Of a stretch of 9,829 nucleotides of DNA, positions 1 through 7,518 are shown in pieces. The translations under genes and the position numbers were made by a program. Numbering within the stretch: position 1 is the stretch's first letter; each line of letters begins with the position of its first letter. This stretch comes from JANQTF01 sp036835375 (GTDB taxonomy: Bacteria; Bacteroidota; Bacteroidia; J057): positions 1 to 9,829 of the forward strand of contig DAITMB010000161.1 of the NCBI GenBank assembly GCA_036835375.1, given 5' to 3'. Under the pieces are notes generated by a model. It did no database searches. It was not told the origin of the DNA and saw nothing but the letters and a program-made list of their open reading frames with translations.

Positions 1-320
1 CCTCGGACAGAAGGGGTGCAATTCGTTAGCCGAGGGTGAAGCCCTNNNNNNNNNNNNNNNNNNNNNNNNNNNNNNNNNNNNNNNNNNNNNNNNNNNNNNN
101 NNNNNNNNNNNNNNNNNNNNNNNNNNNNNNNNNNNNNNNNNNNNNCGGACAGAAGGGGCGCAATTCGTTAGCCGAGGGTGAAGCCCTCGGACAGAAGGGG
201 CGCAATTCGTTAGCCGAGGGTGAAGCCCTCGGACAGAAGGGGTGCAATTCGTTAGCCGAGGGTGAAGCCCTCGGACAGAAGTGGCGCAATCCACCAGCCT
301 AGCGTATCGCCCTCGGACAA
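1..320. repeat. 42-bp tandem repeat array with internal hairpins, broken by an assembly gap
   Basis: Units begin at 1, about 143 (first three bases inside the gap), 185, 227 and 269, with a short fragment of a further unit at 311-319. Spacing is exactly 42 bp on the right side of the gap. The units at 1, 143, 185 and 227 are nearly identical and differ mainly by T or C at unit position 17. The unit at 269 keeps its first half but diverges from about position 23 on. Each junction carries a perfect inverted repeat, CCGAGGG-TGAAG-CCCTCGG (7-bp stem, 5-nt loop), at 172-190, 214-232 and 256-274. There are no variable spacers, so this is a minisatellite or REP-like array and not a CRISPR array. Because 42 is a multiple of three, frames on both strands stay open through it, but the 14-residue periodic translations look like artefacts. 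Confidence 0.93.
46..145. other. Assembly gap (100 N)
   Basis: The run of N is exactly 100 bases, a common placeholder for a scaffold gap of unknown length. The repeat phase does not carry across it: the units at 1 and 143 are 142 bp apart, which is not a multiple of 42. The true number of repeat copies is therefore unknown. Confidence 0.97.
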
Positions 321-353
321 CGGATGTCAGTCGCAATCAAATAGGATACTTCG

Positions 354-373
354 ATCAATTATAGTTAATTCAT
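354..373. promoter_or_regulatory. Imperfect palindrome over the WYL gene start; candidate operator or promoter
   Basis: The core is AATTA-TAGT-TAATT at 357-370. One mismatched pair outside it (C356/C371) is followed by two more pairs, AT at 354-355 and AT at 372-373, so 7 of 8 arm positions pair. The site covers the ATG at 372. The bases TATAGT at 360-365 resemble a sigma70 -10 box, but I see no convincing -35 partner. Transcription from such a box would begin near the ATG, giving either a leaderless message or a message translated from the in-frame ATG at 393. An autoregulatory operator for the WYL protein is a plausible reading but is unproven. Confidence 0.35.
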
Positions 374-1289
374 GGTGAAAAATGATTTAGCTATGACAAG
401 ATCAGACACGCAGGCTCGGCTTACCAAAATGACGATGTTGCTTGCCCGACGCCCGGGCTATTCTGCAGTGCAACTTTCACAATTACTAGAAGTGGACATC
501 AGGACCATCTATCGGTACTTGGAGCGCCTGGAGGAACTTGGCTTTTCGCTGGATTTGGATATGAAAAAGCGACATTTCCTCTCTGGCGGTAGCCTTGACC
601 AGGGTCTTTGTCTGAAGCTTGAGCCGGAGGAGCTAGCCTATCTATGGGACCTACTTCAGGAACCGGGTACTAGTCACGTCATGGCCCGCGACCTGCGCCG
701 ACGCATGGAATCGGTGGTCAGGCCCCACGCTGTCTTGGAACAGCAGCAGGCACCCACCAGCTTGTCCCGAATGCTCCACCTTGTGCGGGATGCCTTGAGC
801 GAGAAAACTTCTCTACGCCTAATCCAATACCGCTCAAACCATAGCAACCAGATTTCTGACCGATTGCTGCAGCCACTGTATTTGAGTGATGCGGGCTGCT
901 ACCTGATCGCGTATGAACCCGCGAGCGACACGGTCAAGCAGTTCAAACTCACGCGCGCGGAGAGGATCGAGTCCTGCCCTCAGCCGATCACCTATATGGG
1001 TGATTTTGTGATGGTGGACCTCTTTGGGATGTCAGGCCCAACCGTCACACAGGTAGTGATTGACTGTACCCAGCGCGCGGCCAATCTCTTTTTGGAGGAA
1101 TACTATGGTGCTGAGCGCTTCCTCACGCGACAGGAAGAAGCGGTTTTTTTCTATCGCATTGACATCCCCGTGCGGAGCTGGGTGGGGATCGGTCGCTTCC
1201 TGCTGGGCCTGCCAGGCGAAGCACGAGTGCGACAGCCCGCTGCCCTGCTCGCCTATTTGGAGGAGAGGCGGAAAGTGGGGTGGGGGTAA
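372..1289 (+). CDS. HTH and WYL-domain transcriptional regulator next to the cas operon
   Basis: This 305-residue protein has the layout of YafY-type regulators. An N-terminal winged helix-turn-helix spans about residues 15-60, with recognition-helix text VDIRTIYRYLERLEELGF. A WYL domain spans about 145-200, with Y153, the segment DRLLQPLYLSDAGCYLIAY and FKLTRAERIE. A C-terminal extension (WCX-like) runs from about 225 to 300. The name-giving Trp-Tyr-Leu reads Cys176-Tyr177-Leu178, so the Trp is replaced. WYL domains are known as ligand or nucleic-acid sensors and are often found beside CRISPR-Cas genes, where some repress the locus. It lies 30 bp upstream of cas8b on the same strand, so co-transcription and control of the cas genes are likely inferences. 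An alternative ATG at 393 would remove seven residues and still keep the whole HTH. The last codons are very G-rich, and a different frame continues to the cas8b start. Confidence 0.9.
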   Translation: MVKNDLAMTRSDTQARLTKMTMLLARRPGYSAVQLSQLLEVDIRTIYRYLERLEELGFSLDLDMKKRHFLSGGSLDQGLCLKLEPEELAYLWDLLQEPGTSHVMARDLRRRMESVVRPHAVLEQQQAPTSLSRMLHLVRDALSEKTSLRLIQYRSNHSNQISDRLLQPLYLSDAGCYLIAYEPASDTVKQFKLTRAERIESCPQPITYMGDFVMVDLFGMSGPTVTQVVIDCTQRAANLFLEEYYGAERFLTRQEEAVFFYRIDIPVRSWVGIGRFLLGLPGEARVRQPAALLAYLEERRKVGWG

Positions 1290-1319
1290 TAATAAAATTT
1301 TGTTACGAAACATGGAAGT

Positions 1320-3287
1320 ATGACACTAAGTGTCACAGATGAGTTTGTACCTTGGAAAAAATTAAGCGAAAGCGAGATGTTAGAGACAATTTATGCGATT
1401 GGTCAACAGATCAGCGCAGGCAGAGATGCCTGGGCGGATGTGATCGAGCCTCCTAAGGCAGACGACAAAGAAGGGAAGCTAAGGCTGTATCGGATTGGGG
1501 TGACCTTCGATCTGGATGATCATTCGGTTCGCATTGACCCTGGTTCCCTTGGTGAGTTCACGCGGGATTTTGAGGAACTGAAGCGTTTAGGATCCCTCAA
1601 AGTAAAAGGAGGAAATAACAAAGCTCTTTATCCTTGTGTGGATGCAGGAAAGGTGGAGCAATTGGCCAAAACGCTTTTTGGAAAGGAAGGAGCCCAGAAA
1701 GGGGAAATGCTGGAAAAAATAGAAGGGGTTTATCCCTTTTTGAAAGAAAGTGAGCTTGGTAAGGTGTTACTCGAAATCAAATCCCTCACTACGGCTTTTG
1801 AAGAGTTGTTTCCCCTTGATCAAAAGGGCAAATATTCTATCCAGAAGGTGGTGGACCAATTGGGGCTTGAAAAGGCCTCCAAGCTCGTGATGATCCACGC
1901 AGAAGTGGTGTGGACAAAAGAAGGAATAGAGCAGAAGCCCCTTGCCCAACTTGGCGGATTTGAGGAGTTGGTAGAAAAGGAGTTTTTAAAGGTGGCAGAT
2001 GACTCTGGGGTCAAGCATTCTGCTGATTCTGACAGGTTGTGCTATGTCAGTGGGGTCATGCGGGAAGATGTGATGGTGGCCGAGTTTGGGGATAGATATA
2101 ACATTAACAAGGTTTTTGTCCAGACCACGCAAAACTACGCCACGGGCTTTGATAAAAAGCTTTACAATAAAAATTATCAGGCATCAAACGAGATTCAGAC
2201 CTATTTGGATCGGGGAAGTCAACACATCCTTACCCACTTCAAAACCAAAATCGCTGACTGGCCCCATGCTGTGATTCCGCAGGTGTTGTCAAATGAAACG
2301 GGGAAGGTGAATCTTCACCTCTTGGAAAGCCTGAAAGCGAAGAGTGATTTGCTCTTTCAATTGCAAACCCTGGACGGTATGGTCTCGACGCTGGAGAATG
2401 ACGAGATGGCCCAAGCCGTTTGGTTGAATTTTGTCGGGATTGAATCCGATGGCAATTACTTCAAGATCAACAATTACATCAAGGACGTGCCTCACCTCCA
2501 TTTTCTGGATGTGATAAAGGCAATGAAAGCAGCCAACAAGCGATTTAAGCCCTGGTTGGGGGATCGCTACAGCTTCAATTTGGGAATGATGTATGGGTCT
2601 ATTCCGTGCAGAAAGGATCAAAAGCAAAACCCAGCCCTCCAATTATTTGGGTCGGTCTTGGAACAGCGCAAGATTGACATTCGCACGTTGATGCAGCACT
2701 TCACAGACCTGATCTTGTGTCATCGCTATGAACGGTATAAGGCTTACGCCAATATTTATGACCCAAAAAAGGATGACAACTTCGACTACGCGGCCAAAGA
2801 TGCTGTGTTTCGGTATCTGGCTTTTATCTATGCCTTGCGCCATTTGAACCAACTTAACAATGCAAAACAGATGACCCCTGCCAAAAATGTATCACAGCAC
2901 ATCAAAGAAGATCTGGAGACTTTTTTTGATGAAATGGACTATTCAACCCCTCAAAAAGCTCTCTTTTATCTAGGCAGAGCCATGAACCGGGTAGCTTTCG
3001 CTCAAAAGGACAAAGGGAACCGGAAGCGGGTACTCGAAAAAGTGAATTACAACGGGATGGACGAAAAAAGCCTGCTCCGCCTTCACAACGACCTCTTTGA
3101 AAAGGCAAAGCAGTATGATGTGGTGGACAAATTGACTTGGGATCTCAGCGAGTTCAACAGTCGCTTCCAGATTGAGACCTGGTCCATGAATCCGCAAGAA
3201 GCCCTGTTTTACCTGCTCACAGGCTACACCTACCGCATCCGCACCCAACTTGAAAACCCTGATCAAGAACCTTCAAACAAAGAATAA
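1320..3287 (+). CDS. cas8b: Cas8b, large subunit of type I-B Cascade (Csh1-like)
   Basis: This 655-residue protein stands directly before a Csh2-type cas7, the usual place of the large Cascade subunit, which in this class recognises the PAM and recruits Cas3. Sequence support is weaker than for its neighbours because Cas8 families diverge strongly. The segment at about 238-320 (RLCYVSG, then FVQTTQNYATGFDKK, then HAVIPQVL) matches the layout of the middle of Cas8b/Csh1 proteins, where a Cys-rich zinc-binding site usually precedes an aromatic, Gly-Phe-containing stretch. Only C241 is present here: the second position of the CxxC pair is S244, and the later Cys pair is absent. The C-terminal part, from about 450, is largely helical by eye (for example YERYKAYANIYDPKKDDNF). 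No membrane segment is seen. It starts 30 bp after the WYL stop and ends 2 bp before cas7. TM1802-type Cas8b is the main alternative subfamily. Confidence 0.85.
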   Translation: MTLSVTDEFVPWKKLSESEMLETIYAIGQQISAGRDAWADVIEPPKADDKEGKLRLYRIGVTFDLDDHSVRIDPGSLGEFTRDFEELKRLGSLKVKGGNNKALYPCVDAGKVEQLAKTLFGKEGAQKGEMLEKIEGVYPFLKESELGKVLLEIKSLTTAFEELFPLDQKGKYSIQKVVDQLGLEKASKLVMIHAEVVWTKEGIEQKPLAQLGGFEELVEKEFLKVADDSGVKHSADSDRLCYVSGVMREDVMVAEFGDRYNINKVFVQTTQNYATGFDKKLYNKNYQASNEIQTYLDRGSQHILTHFKTKIADWPHAVIPQVLSNETGKVNLHLLESLKAKSDLLFQLQTLDGMVSTLENDEMAQAVWLNFVGIESDGNYFKINNYIKDVPHLHFLDVIKAMKAANKRFKPWLGDRYSFNLGMMYGSIPCRKDQKQNPALQLFGSVLEQRKIDIRTLMQHFTDLILCHRYERYKAYANIYDPKKDDNFDYAAKDAVFRYLAFIYALRHLNQLNNAKQMTPAKNVSQHIKEDLETFFDEMDYSTPQKALFYLGRAMNRVAFAQKDKGNRKRVLEKVNYNGMDEKSLLRLHNDLFEKAKQYDVVDKLTWDLSEFNSRFQIETWSMNPQEALFYLLTGYTYRIRTQLENPDQEPSNKE

Positions 3288-3289
3288 TT

Positions 3290-4282
3290 ATGTCCACAAC
3301 AATTGCAAACAATCGCGATTTCCTTTTTCTCTACGAGGCTGTACAGTGCAACCCCAATGGCGACCCGGACCAGGAAAATCGTCCACGCATGGATTACGAC
3401 ACCCAAACCAATATCGTCACGGATGTTCGGGTGAAGCGCTATATCCGGGATTTTCTCAAGCAAAAAGGGCAGGAGATCTTTGTTGATCTGGAGAGTGACG
3501 CCAAAGTGTCGATGGATGAGCGGATGAAACGATTGGTCAATCATCTGTTTGAGGACGATGACCGAATGAAAACCTTGATCGATGATGAGGCCATGATGGC
3601 TACTTATCTGGCTATCAAGAAGGAGGGGAAGGACAAAGTGGCTGAGCTTCTGGTCAACGATAAGACAAAACACAAAGATTTCAATCTAGCCTTGTTATCG
3701 GCTCTGGTAAAGGAGCGATTCATCGACATCCGTATGTTTGGAAGCGCTTTTGCTGTCAAGGGGTTCAACCGATCCATGACGGGGCCTATCCAACTGAACT
3801 GGGGCTATTCGCTTAACCCCGTGTATTTGATGGAATCCAACACCATCTCCTCGATCATGAATGACGATAATAGCACGTTTGGAAAAGACTACCGGGTAAA
3901 ATATTCCCTGCTGGCATTTCATGGCACAATCAACCATCACGCAGCCCAGACAACGGGATTGAAAGAGGAGGATTTGGAGATTTTCAGGGGTGCGATTTGG
4001 GACAGCCTCAGTGCCAACCCCACGCGCAGCAAATTGAACCAATATCCTAAACTCTATGTGGAGGTTGAGTATCAGGAAGGGGTGAGTAACGGATATTTTG
4101 GAGACTTACGCCAACTGGTTTCTACCCACGCAAAAGAAGGAGCAGATCCGCGCACTGTCAGGCAGTTTTCAGACCTGGAGTTGGACCTGAGCCGACTAAA
4201 AGCGCATTTGGAGGCGGCAACCGGAGAAGGAAAGCCCTTGAAAAACGTGATTGTTCGTTCCTCATTCGACCTAACCTACTAA
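3290..4282 (+). CDS. cas7: Cas7 (Csh2 family), backbone subunit of type I-B Cascade
   Basis: The 330-residue product has the typical Csh2 opening: a first beta strand (FLFLYEAVQ, residues 11-19), then CNPNGDPDQENRPRMD (20-35) and NIVTDVRVKRYIRDFL (41-56). A second conserved block, DIRMFGSAF followed by TGPIQLNWGYSLNPV, lies at about 146-178. Cas7 is a RAMP-fold RNA-binding protein that polymerises along the crRNA spacer and forms the Cascade backbone. The length is near or slightly above the family's usual value of about 300; residues 60-130 hold a charged helical region that is probably the variable insertion. The gap from the cas8b stop is 2 bp and the gap to cas5 is 4 bp, consistent with one transcript and coupled translation. 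There is no Shine-Dalgarno sequence; the start is preceded by AATAATT. Confidence 0.96.
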   Translation: MSTTIANNRDFLFLYEAVQCNPNGDPDQENRPRMDYDTQTNIVTDVRVKRYIRDFLKQKGQEIFVDLESDAKVSMDERMKRLVNHLFEDDDRMKTLIDDEAMMATYLAIKKEGKDKVAELLVNDKTKHKDFNLALLSALVKERFIDIRMFGSAFAVKGFNRSMTGPIQLNWGYSLNPVYLMESNTISSIMNDDNSTFGKDYRVKYSLLAFHGTINHHAAQTTGLKEEDLEIFRGAIWDSLSANPTRSKLNQYPKLYVEVEYQEGVSNGYFGDLRQLVSTHAKEGADPRTVRQFSDLELDLSRLKAHLEAATGEGKPLKNVIVRSSFDLTY

Positions 4283-4286
4283 CGAA

Positions 4287-5048
4287 ATGGACGTCCTGAC
4301 CTTTGAGTTGTCGGGGAAATTTGCCCATTTCAGGAAATACTATGCCAACAACACGGCATTGAGTTTTTTCATGCCGCCTCGCACTTCTCTCATGGGAATG
4401 CTGGCGGCAGTAATGGGCTACCCCAAAGATAGCTACTATGAATCTTTGTCTTCCGAGCACATTCGCATCGGCGCACGGATTCTTTCCCCTGTCAAAAAGC
4501 GGATTCATCGGGTGAATTGGTTGAAAGTGGAAGGGGGGAACGACTTTAGAGGCAAGCAATCTCACACCCAAACACCATTTGAAATGGTCTCTGGAATCAG
4601 TCCGGTAGAGGACCTTGTGCGATATCGGATCTACCTCGCAGCGGGCGAGGGAGAAAACTCCGTCTTTCCAGAGATTTGTAAAGCGCTTCTTGCACAGCGC
4701 ACCGTATTTCCGGTGAGTTTAGGCACTGCCAACCTTGGAGGAAGCATTACCCAGGTGCAGATGAAAACAGCGATTCCATTGGCTGCTAAAGACGGTCTTT
4801 TTCTCTTTCATTCCGCTCTCAATGCACAGCTTGTTCAAGCCATTGATTGGGATAGGTCCAAAAAACTCAACGTGGAGGAGGAGCTGATTCCTGCAGATTT
4901 TATGAAGAATGGAGACCGGGAGCTGAGGAAAATGGTCAGATTGATTTATTCCATTGATGGACAGCCTTTTAAAGCAAAGTTTGTTGGGGATGCGTGGAAA
5001 ATTGACCTAGATGATCAGCATGTTGAACACATCAGTTTTATTGAATGA
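4287..5048 (+). CDS. cas5: Cas5 (type I-B), crRNA 5'-handle-binding Cascade subunit
   Basis: This 253-residue protein shows the Cas5 N-terminal pattern: a short beta strand LTFELSGKFAHFRKYY (residues 4-19), then FFMPPRTSLMGMLAAVMG (27-44), where the Pro-Pro-Arg-Thr and small-residue helix are characteristic. A glycine-rich stretch lies at 82-86. In type I-B, Cas5 is taken to cap the crRNA 5' handle next to Cas8b; it is normally non-catalytic because Cas6 does the processing. The length fits Cas5b/Cas5h. It follows cas7 by 4 bp, and its TGA overlaps the cas3 ATG in an ATGA at 5045-5048, which indicates translational coupling. Confidence 0.93.
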   Translation: MDVLTFELSGKFAHFRKYYANNTALSFFMPPRTSLMGMLAAVMGYPKDSYYESLSSEHIRIGARILSPVKKRIHRVNWLKVEGGNDFRGKQSHTQTPFEMVSGISPVEDLVRYRIYLAAGEGENSVFPEICKALLAQRTVFPVSLGTANLGGSITQVQMKTAIPLAAKDGLFLFHSALNAQLVQAIDWDRSKKLNVEEELIPADFMKNGDRELRKMVRLIYSIDGQPFKAKFVGDAWKIDLDDQHVEHISFIE

Positions 5049-7516
5049 GCCAATCTCTCTATTATTCTCACAGCCGGAAAGATGACACTGGGCAGGCAGT
5101 AGGGAGTAAACTGCTGCAAGACCATACCCAGGGCGTGTTGGCGAGGGCTCGTGCAGGTATGTATGACAGGCTTGGATTCAGGTTGCTTTCTCAGGAGGAC
5201 TTAGAACTCTTGTTGGAGAAGAGTTGCCTTCTGCACGATTTTGGAAAATATACCTCCTATTTCCAGGCGTATTTGCTCGGGAAATCTGCGGACAGAACGC
5301 TTCGCTCCCACGCGAGGATAGGGGCCCACTTGGCCTTTCAAACCTGCTCCGAAGACATCCAGCCAGGTCTTCCCGCTTTCCTGGCTTATTTTCTGGTGCT
5401 TCACCACCACCTCAACCTTCGTGCGCCTGCTACCTCGGCAGACAAGTTATTTACCAGTAGCGAAATCGAGGAGATCACCGAAATGCTGGAGGCTCAAATA
5501 CAGTCTCTTCAACAGGCACTCCCGCTCATACGGTCAGAATTGGGGCTGCCAACCCTTTCGCCTACGCTGCCTGGACCCAAAGAAATGGGCCGCTCTATGC
5601 GAATGCTTAAAAAAGAAGGAACGCAGGTAGAGCATTATTTTCTGATTAACTATCTATTCTCCCTTCTGATTGAAGCCGACAAACTCGACGCCTCAGATAC
5701 CGGGCTCCATGTTCGCCAACCATTGCCTTATGATGCGGTGGACCTGTATCTCCATCAAATTCCATACAAAGTCTCACAGCTTTTTCGAACCCGAGAGGTA
5801 ATTCGTGCTGAAGTCATGTTGAATTTGGAAGGTGTTGACATCCTGTCTAAGCGGCTGATGTTGCTGACAGCTCCGACAGGACTCGGAAAAACACTCACTG
5901 CACTGGACTTTGCCTTAAAACTCAGGAGCCTTGTGTTCGAGGAAACCGGACGTCAGGCCCAAATTATCACAGCCTTGCCTTTCATCAACATCATTGAGCA
6001 AACCTTAGCAGCATACAAAAAAGTTTTAGCGCCTGCCGTGGCGGAAAACCCTGCTATCCAATTGTTGGCTCACTACCAATATGCCGACGTGTTGGGAGAA
6101 CAAAAAGATCACGCTGATCAGCACGGGTATGAGCAAAAATTGATGCAATTGGATACCTGGCAGGCCGACATTGTGATTACTTCTTTTGTCCAGTTGCTGC
6201 AAACGCTGATCACAAATCGAAACAAACTCCTCAAAAAATTTAACCACCTCGCGGGTGCCATTGTCATCATGGACGAGGTCCAAAGCATTCGGCTTGAACA
6301 GGTTCCGCTTGTGGGGGCCATGCTTTTTTATCTGGCAAAATTTCTCGATACAAGGCTCATCCTCATGACCGCGACCCAGCCCATGATGTTTGAACTAGCT
6401 GACCGCCATATCTTGAGCCAGCGTGGCGAAAGTGCCTCCGACCAGCTTCTCCACCTTGTCAAAAGCCCAGAGAGATTTTTTCGCTCCTTTAGTCGCACCC
6501 AGCTCATTCCACTCATGCAGGACCCGATCCACGAAACAGCGGATTTTCTTTCGCTACTGGAGGAATTCTGGTCACCTGACAAATCTTGCCTCATTGTCTG
6601 CAACAAAGTCAAACGCTCTTTAGACTTGTTTGAGCTGGTGAGGAGTTGGTTGGCGGAGAAAGGGTTTAGCAATCAATTGTTTTATTTGTCAACCAATATC
6701 ATTCCGGCACATAGGCTAGCGGTGATCGAAGAGTTGAGGCAATGCCTGAGCGCCGGAGGTGATATTGCCAAAAAGAAGGATTTGCCGCCGATCTTGATTG
6801 CCACGCAGGTGGTGGAAGCGGGCGTAGATCTCGATTTCGACCTTGGTTTTCGGGATGTGGGACCTATTGATTCTATCATCCAGGTGGCGGGGAGAATCAA
6901 CCGCGAAAACCGTAGGTCCAGAAAATTCAGCCCTTTGTATGTGGTTGACTTTGGGGATTGCAAGGATGTGTATAGCTCCGTTACCTACCAGCAGGCGCTC
7001 CTGGCACTGGGCCAAAAGCCAATTCCCGAACCTGATTACTATGAATTGGTGCAGCGGTATTTTCAGGGGGAAAGTACGCGCAAGGCCTTCACCCTGTCTC
7101 AGAAATACTTTCATTCCATCGAAACCCTCAATTATGATGGGAATGAAGAATATCCGATTAGTTCGTTTGAAGTGATCGAACATTCCACCTGGGCCACCAA
7201 TGTTTTCATTGAATGGGATGAGGAGGCAAGTGCAGCTTTACAAGCCTTCCGGGCGGTTGGAGATGTAAAAAAGGCAAATCGTGAGCAAGCGAAAAAACAC
7301 TTTGACCAACGCCACAAGCTTGCTTTTCACCAACATGTCATCGCCGTTCCCAAATATCTTGTGAAGGGCAATTTGTCGCTCATAGACGAGCGAATTCCAG
7401 ATCTGGAATTGTACATACTCCCTCGCGAACAAGTCGTTGAGCAATATGACCTCCTGACTGGATTCATTCGAACAAAAAATTCCGCAGAAGACCAACACAA
7501 ATTCTACTCCTTCTAA
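5045..7516 (+). CDS. cas3: Cas3, HD nuclease and superfamily 2 helicase
   Basis: The 823-residue protein carries both Cas3 domains. The N-terminal HD nuclease shows H27 (QDHTQGV), the HD pair H64-D65 in LLHDFGK, H89 in SHARIGAH and the His run 120-122 in VLHHHLNL. The helicase has Walker A APTGLGKT (276-283), motif Ia around TALPFINIIEQT (309-320), Walker B MDEVQ (409-413), motif III MTAT (441-444), motif IV around CLIVCNK (515-521), motif V ATQVVEAGVDLD (586-597) and motif VI QVAGRINR (613-620). A C-terminal domain follows. All core catalytic motifs appear intact, so activity is expected: recruitment to Cascade-bound DNA, ATP-driven 3'-to-5' unwinding, and nicking or degradation by the HD site. 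It overlaps cas5 by 4 bp and ends 2 bp before cas6. The fused HD-helicase form matches type I-B. Confidence 0.98.
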   Translation: MSQSLYYSHSRKDDTGQAVGSKLLQDHTQGVLARARAGMYDRLGFRLLSQEDLELLLEKSCLLHDFGKYTSYFQAYLLGKSADRTLRSHARIGAHLAFQTCSEDIQPGLPAFLAYFLVLHHHLNLRAPATSADKLFTSSEIEEITEMLEAQIQSLQQALPLIRSELGLPTLSPTLPGPKEMGRSMRMLKKEGTQVEHYFLINYLFSLLIEADKLDASDTGLHVRQPLPYDAVDLYLHQIPYKVSQLFRTREVIRAEVMLNLEGVDILSKRLMLLTAPTGLGKTLTALDFALKLRSLVFEETGRQAQIITALPFINIIEQTLAAYKKVLAPAVAENPAIQLLAHYQYADVLGEQKDHADQHGYEQKLMQLDTWQADIVITSFVQLLQTLITNRNKLLKKFNHLAGAIVIMDEVQSIRLEQVPLVGAMLFYLAKFLDTRLILMTATQPMMFELADRHILSQRGESASDQLLHLVKSPERFFRSFSRTQLIPLMQDPIHETADFLSLLEEFWSPDKSCLIVCNKVKRSLDLFELVRSWLAEKGFSNQLFYLSTNIIPAHRLAVIEELRQCLSAGGDIAKKKDLPPILIATQVVEAGVDLDFDLGFRDVGPIDSIIQVAGRINRENRRSRKFSPLYVVDFGDCKDVYSSVTYQQALLALGQKPIPEPDYYELVQRYFQGESTRKAFTLSQKYFHSIETLNYDGNEEYPISSFEVIEHSTWATNVFIEWDEEASAALQAFRAVGDVKKANREQAKKHFDQRHKLAFHQHVIAVPKYLVKGNLSLIDERIPDLELYILPREQVVEQYDLLTGFIRTKNSAEDQHKFYSF

Positions 7517-7518
7517 CC

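Noticed and set aside
26..302. Small proteins made of 14-residue repeats on both strands of the tandem array
   Set aside because: A 42-bp period keeps frames open automatically; the frames run through the N gap and show no independent sign of coding.
1..310. CRISPR array
   Set aside because: The units are continuous 42-bp copies with no variable spacers between them, and the spacing equals the repeat length, so it is a plain tandem repeat.
1290..1319. Bacteroidota-type -7 element before cas8b at AAATTTTG (1295-1302)
   Set aside because: It misses the leading T of the TAnnTTTG consensus, and the 30-bp gap leaves no room for an upstream -33 element outside the coding region.
1312..1323. A three-codon frame ATG-GAA-GTA-TGA just before cas8b
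   Set aside because: Too short to support as a gene; it is the tail of the alternative frame discussed for the WYL gene end.
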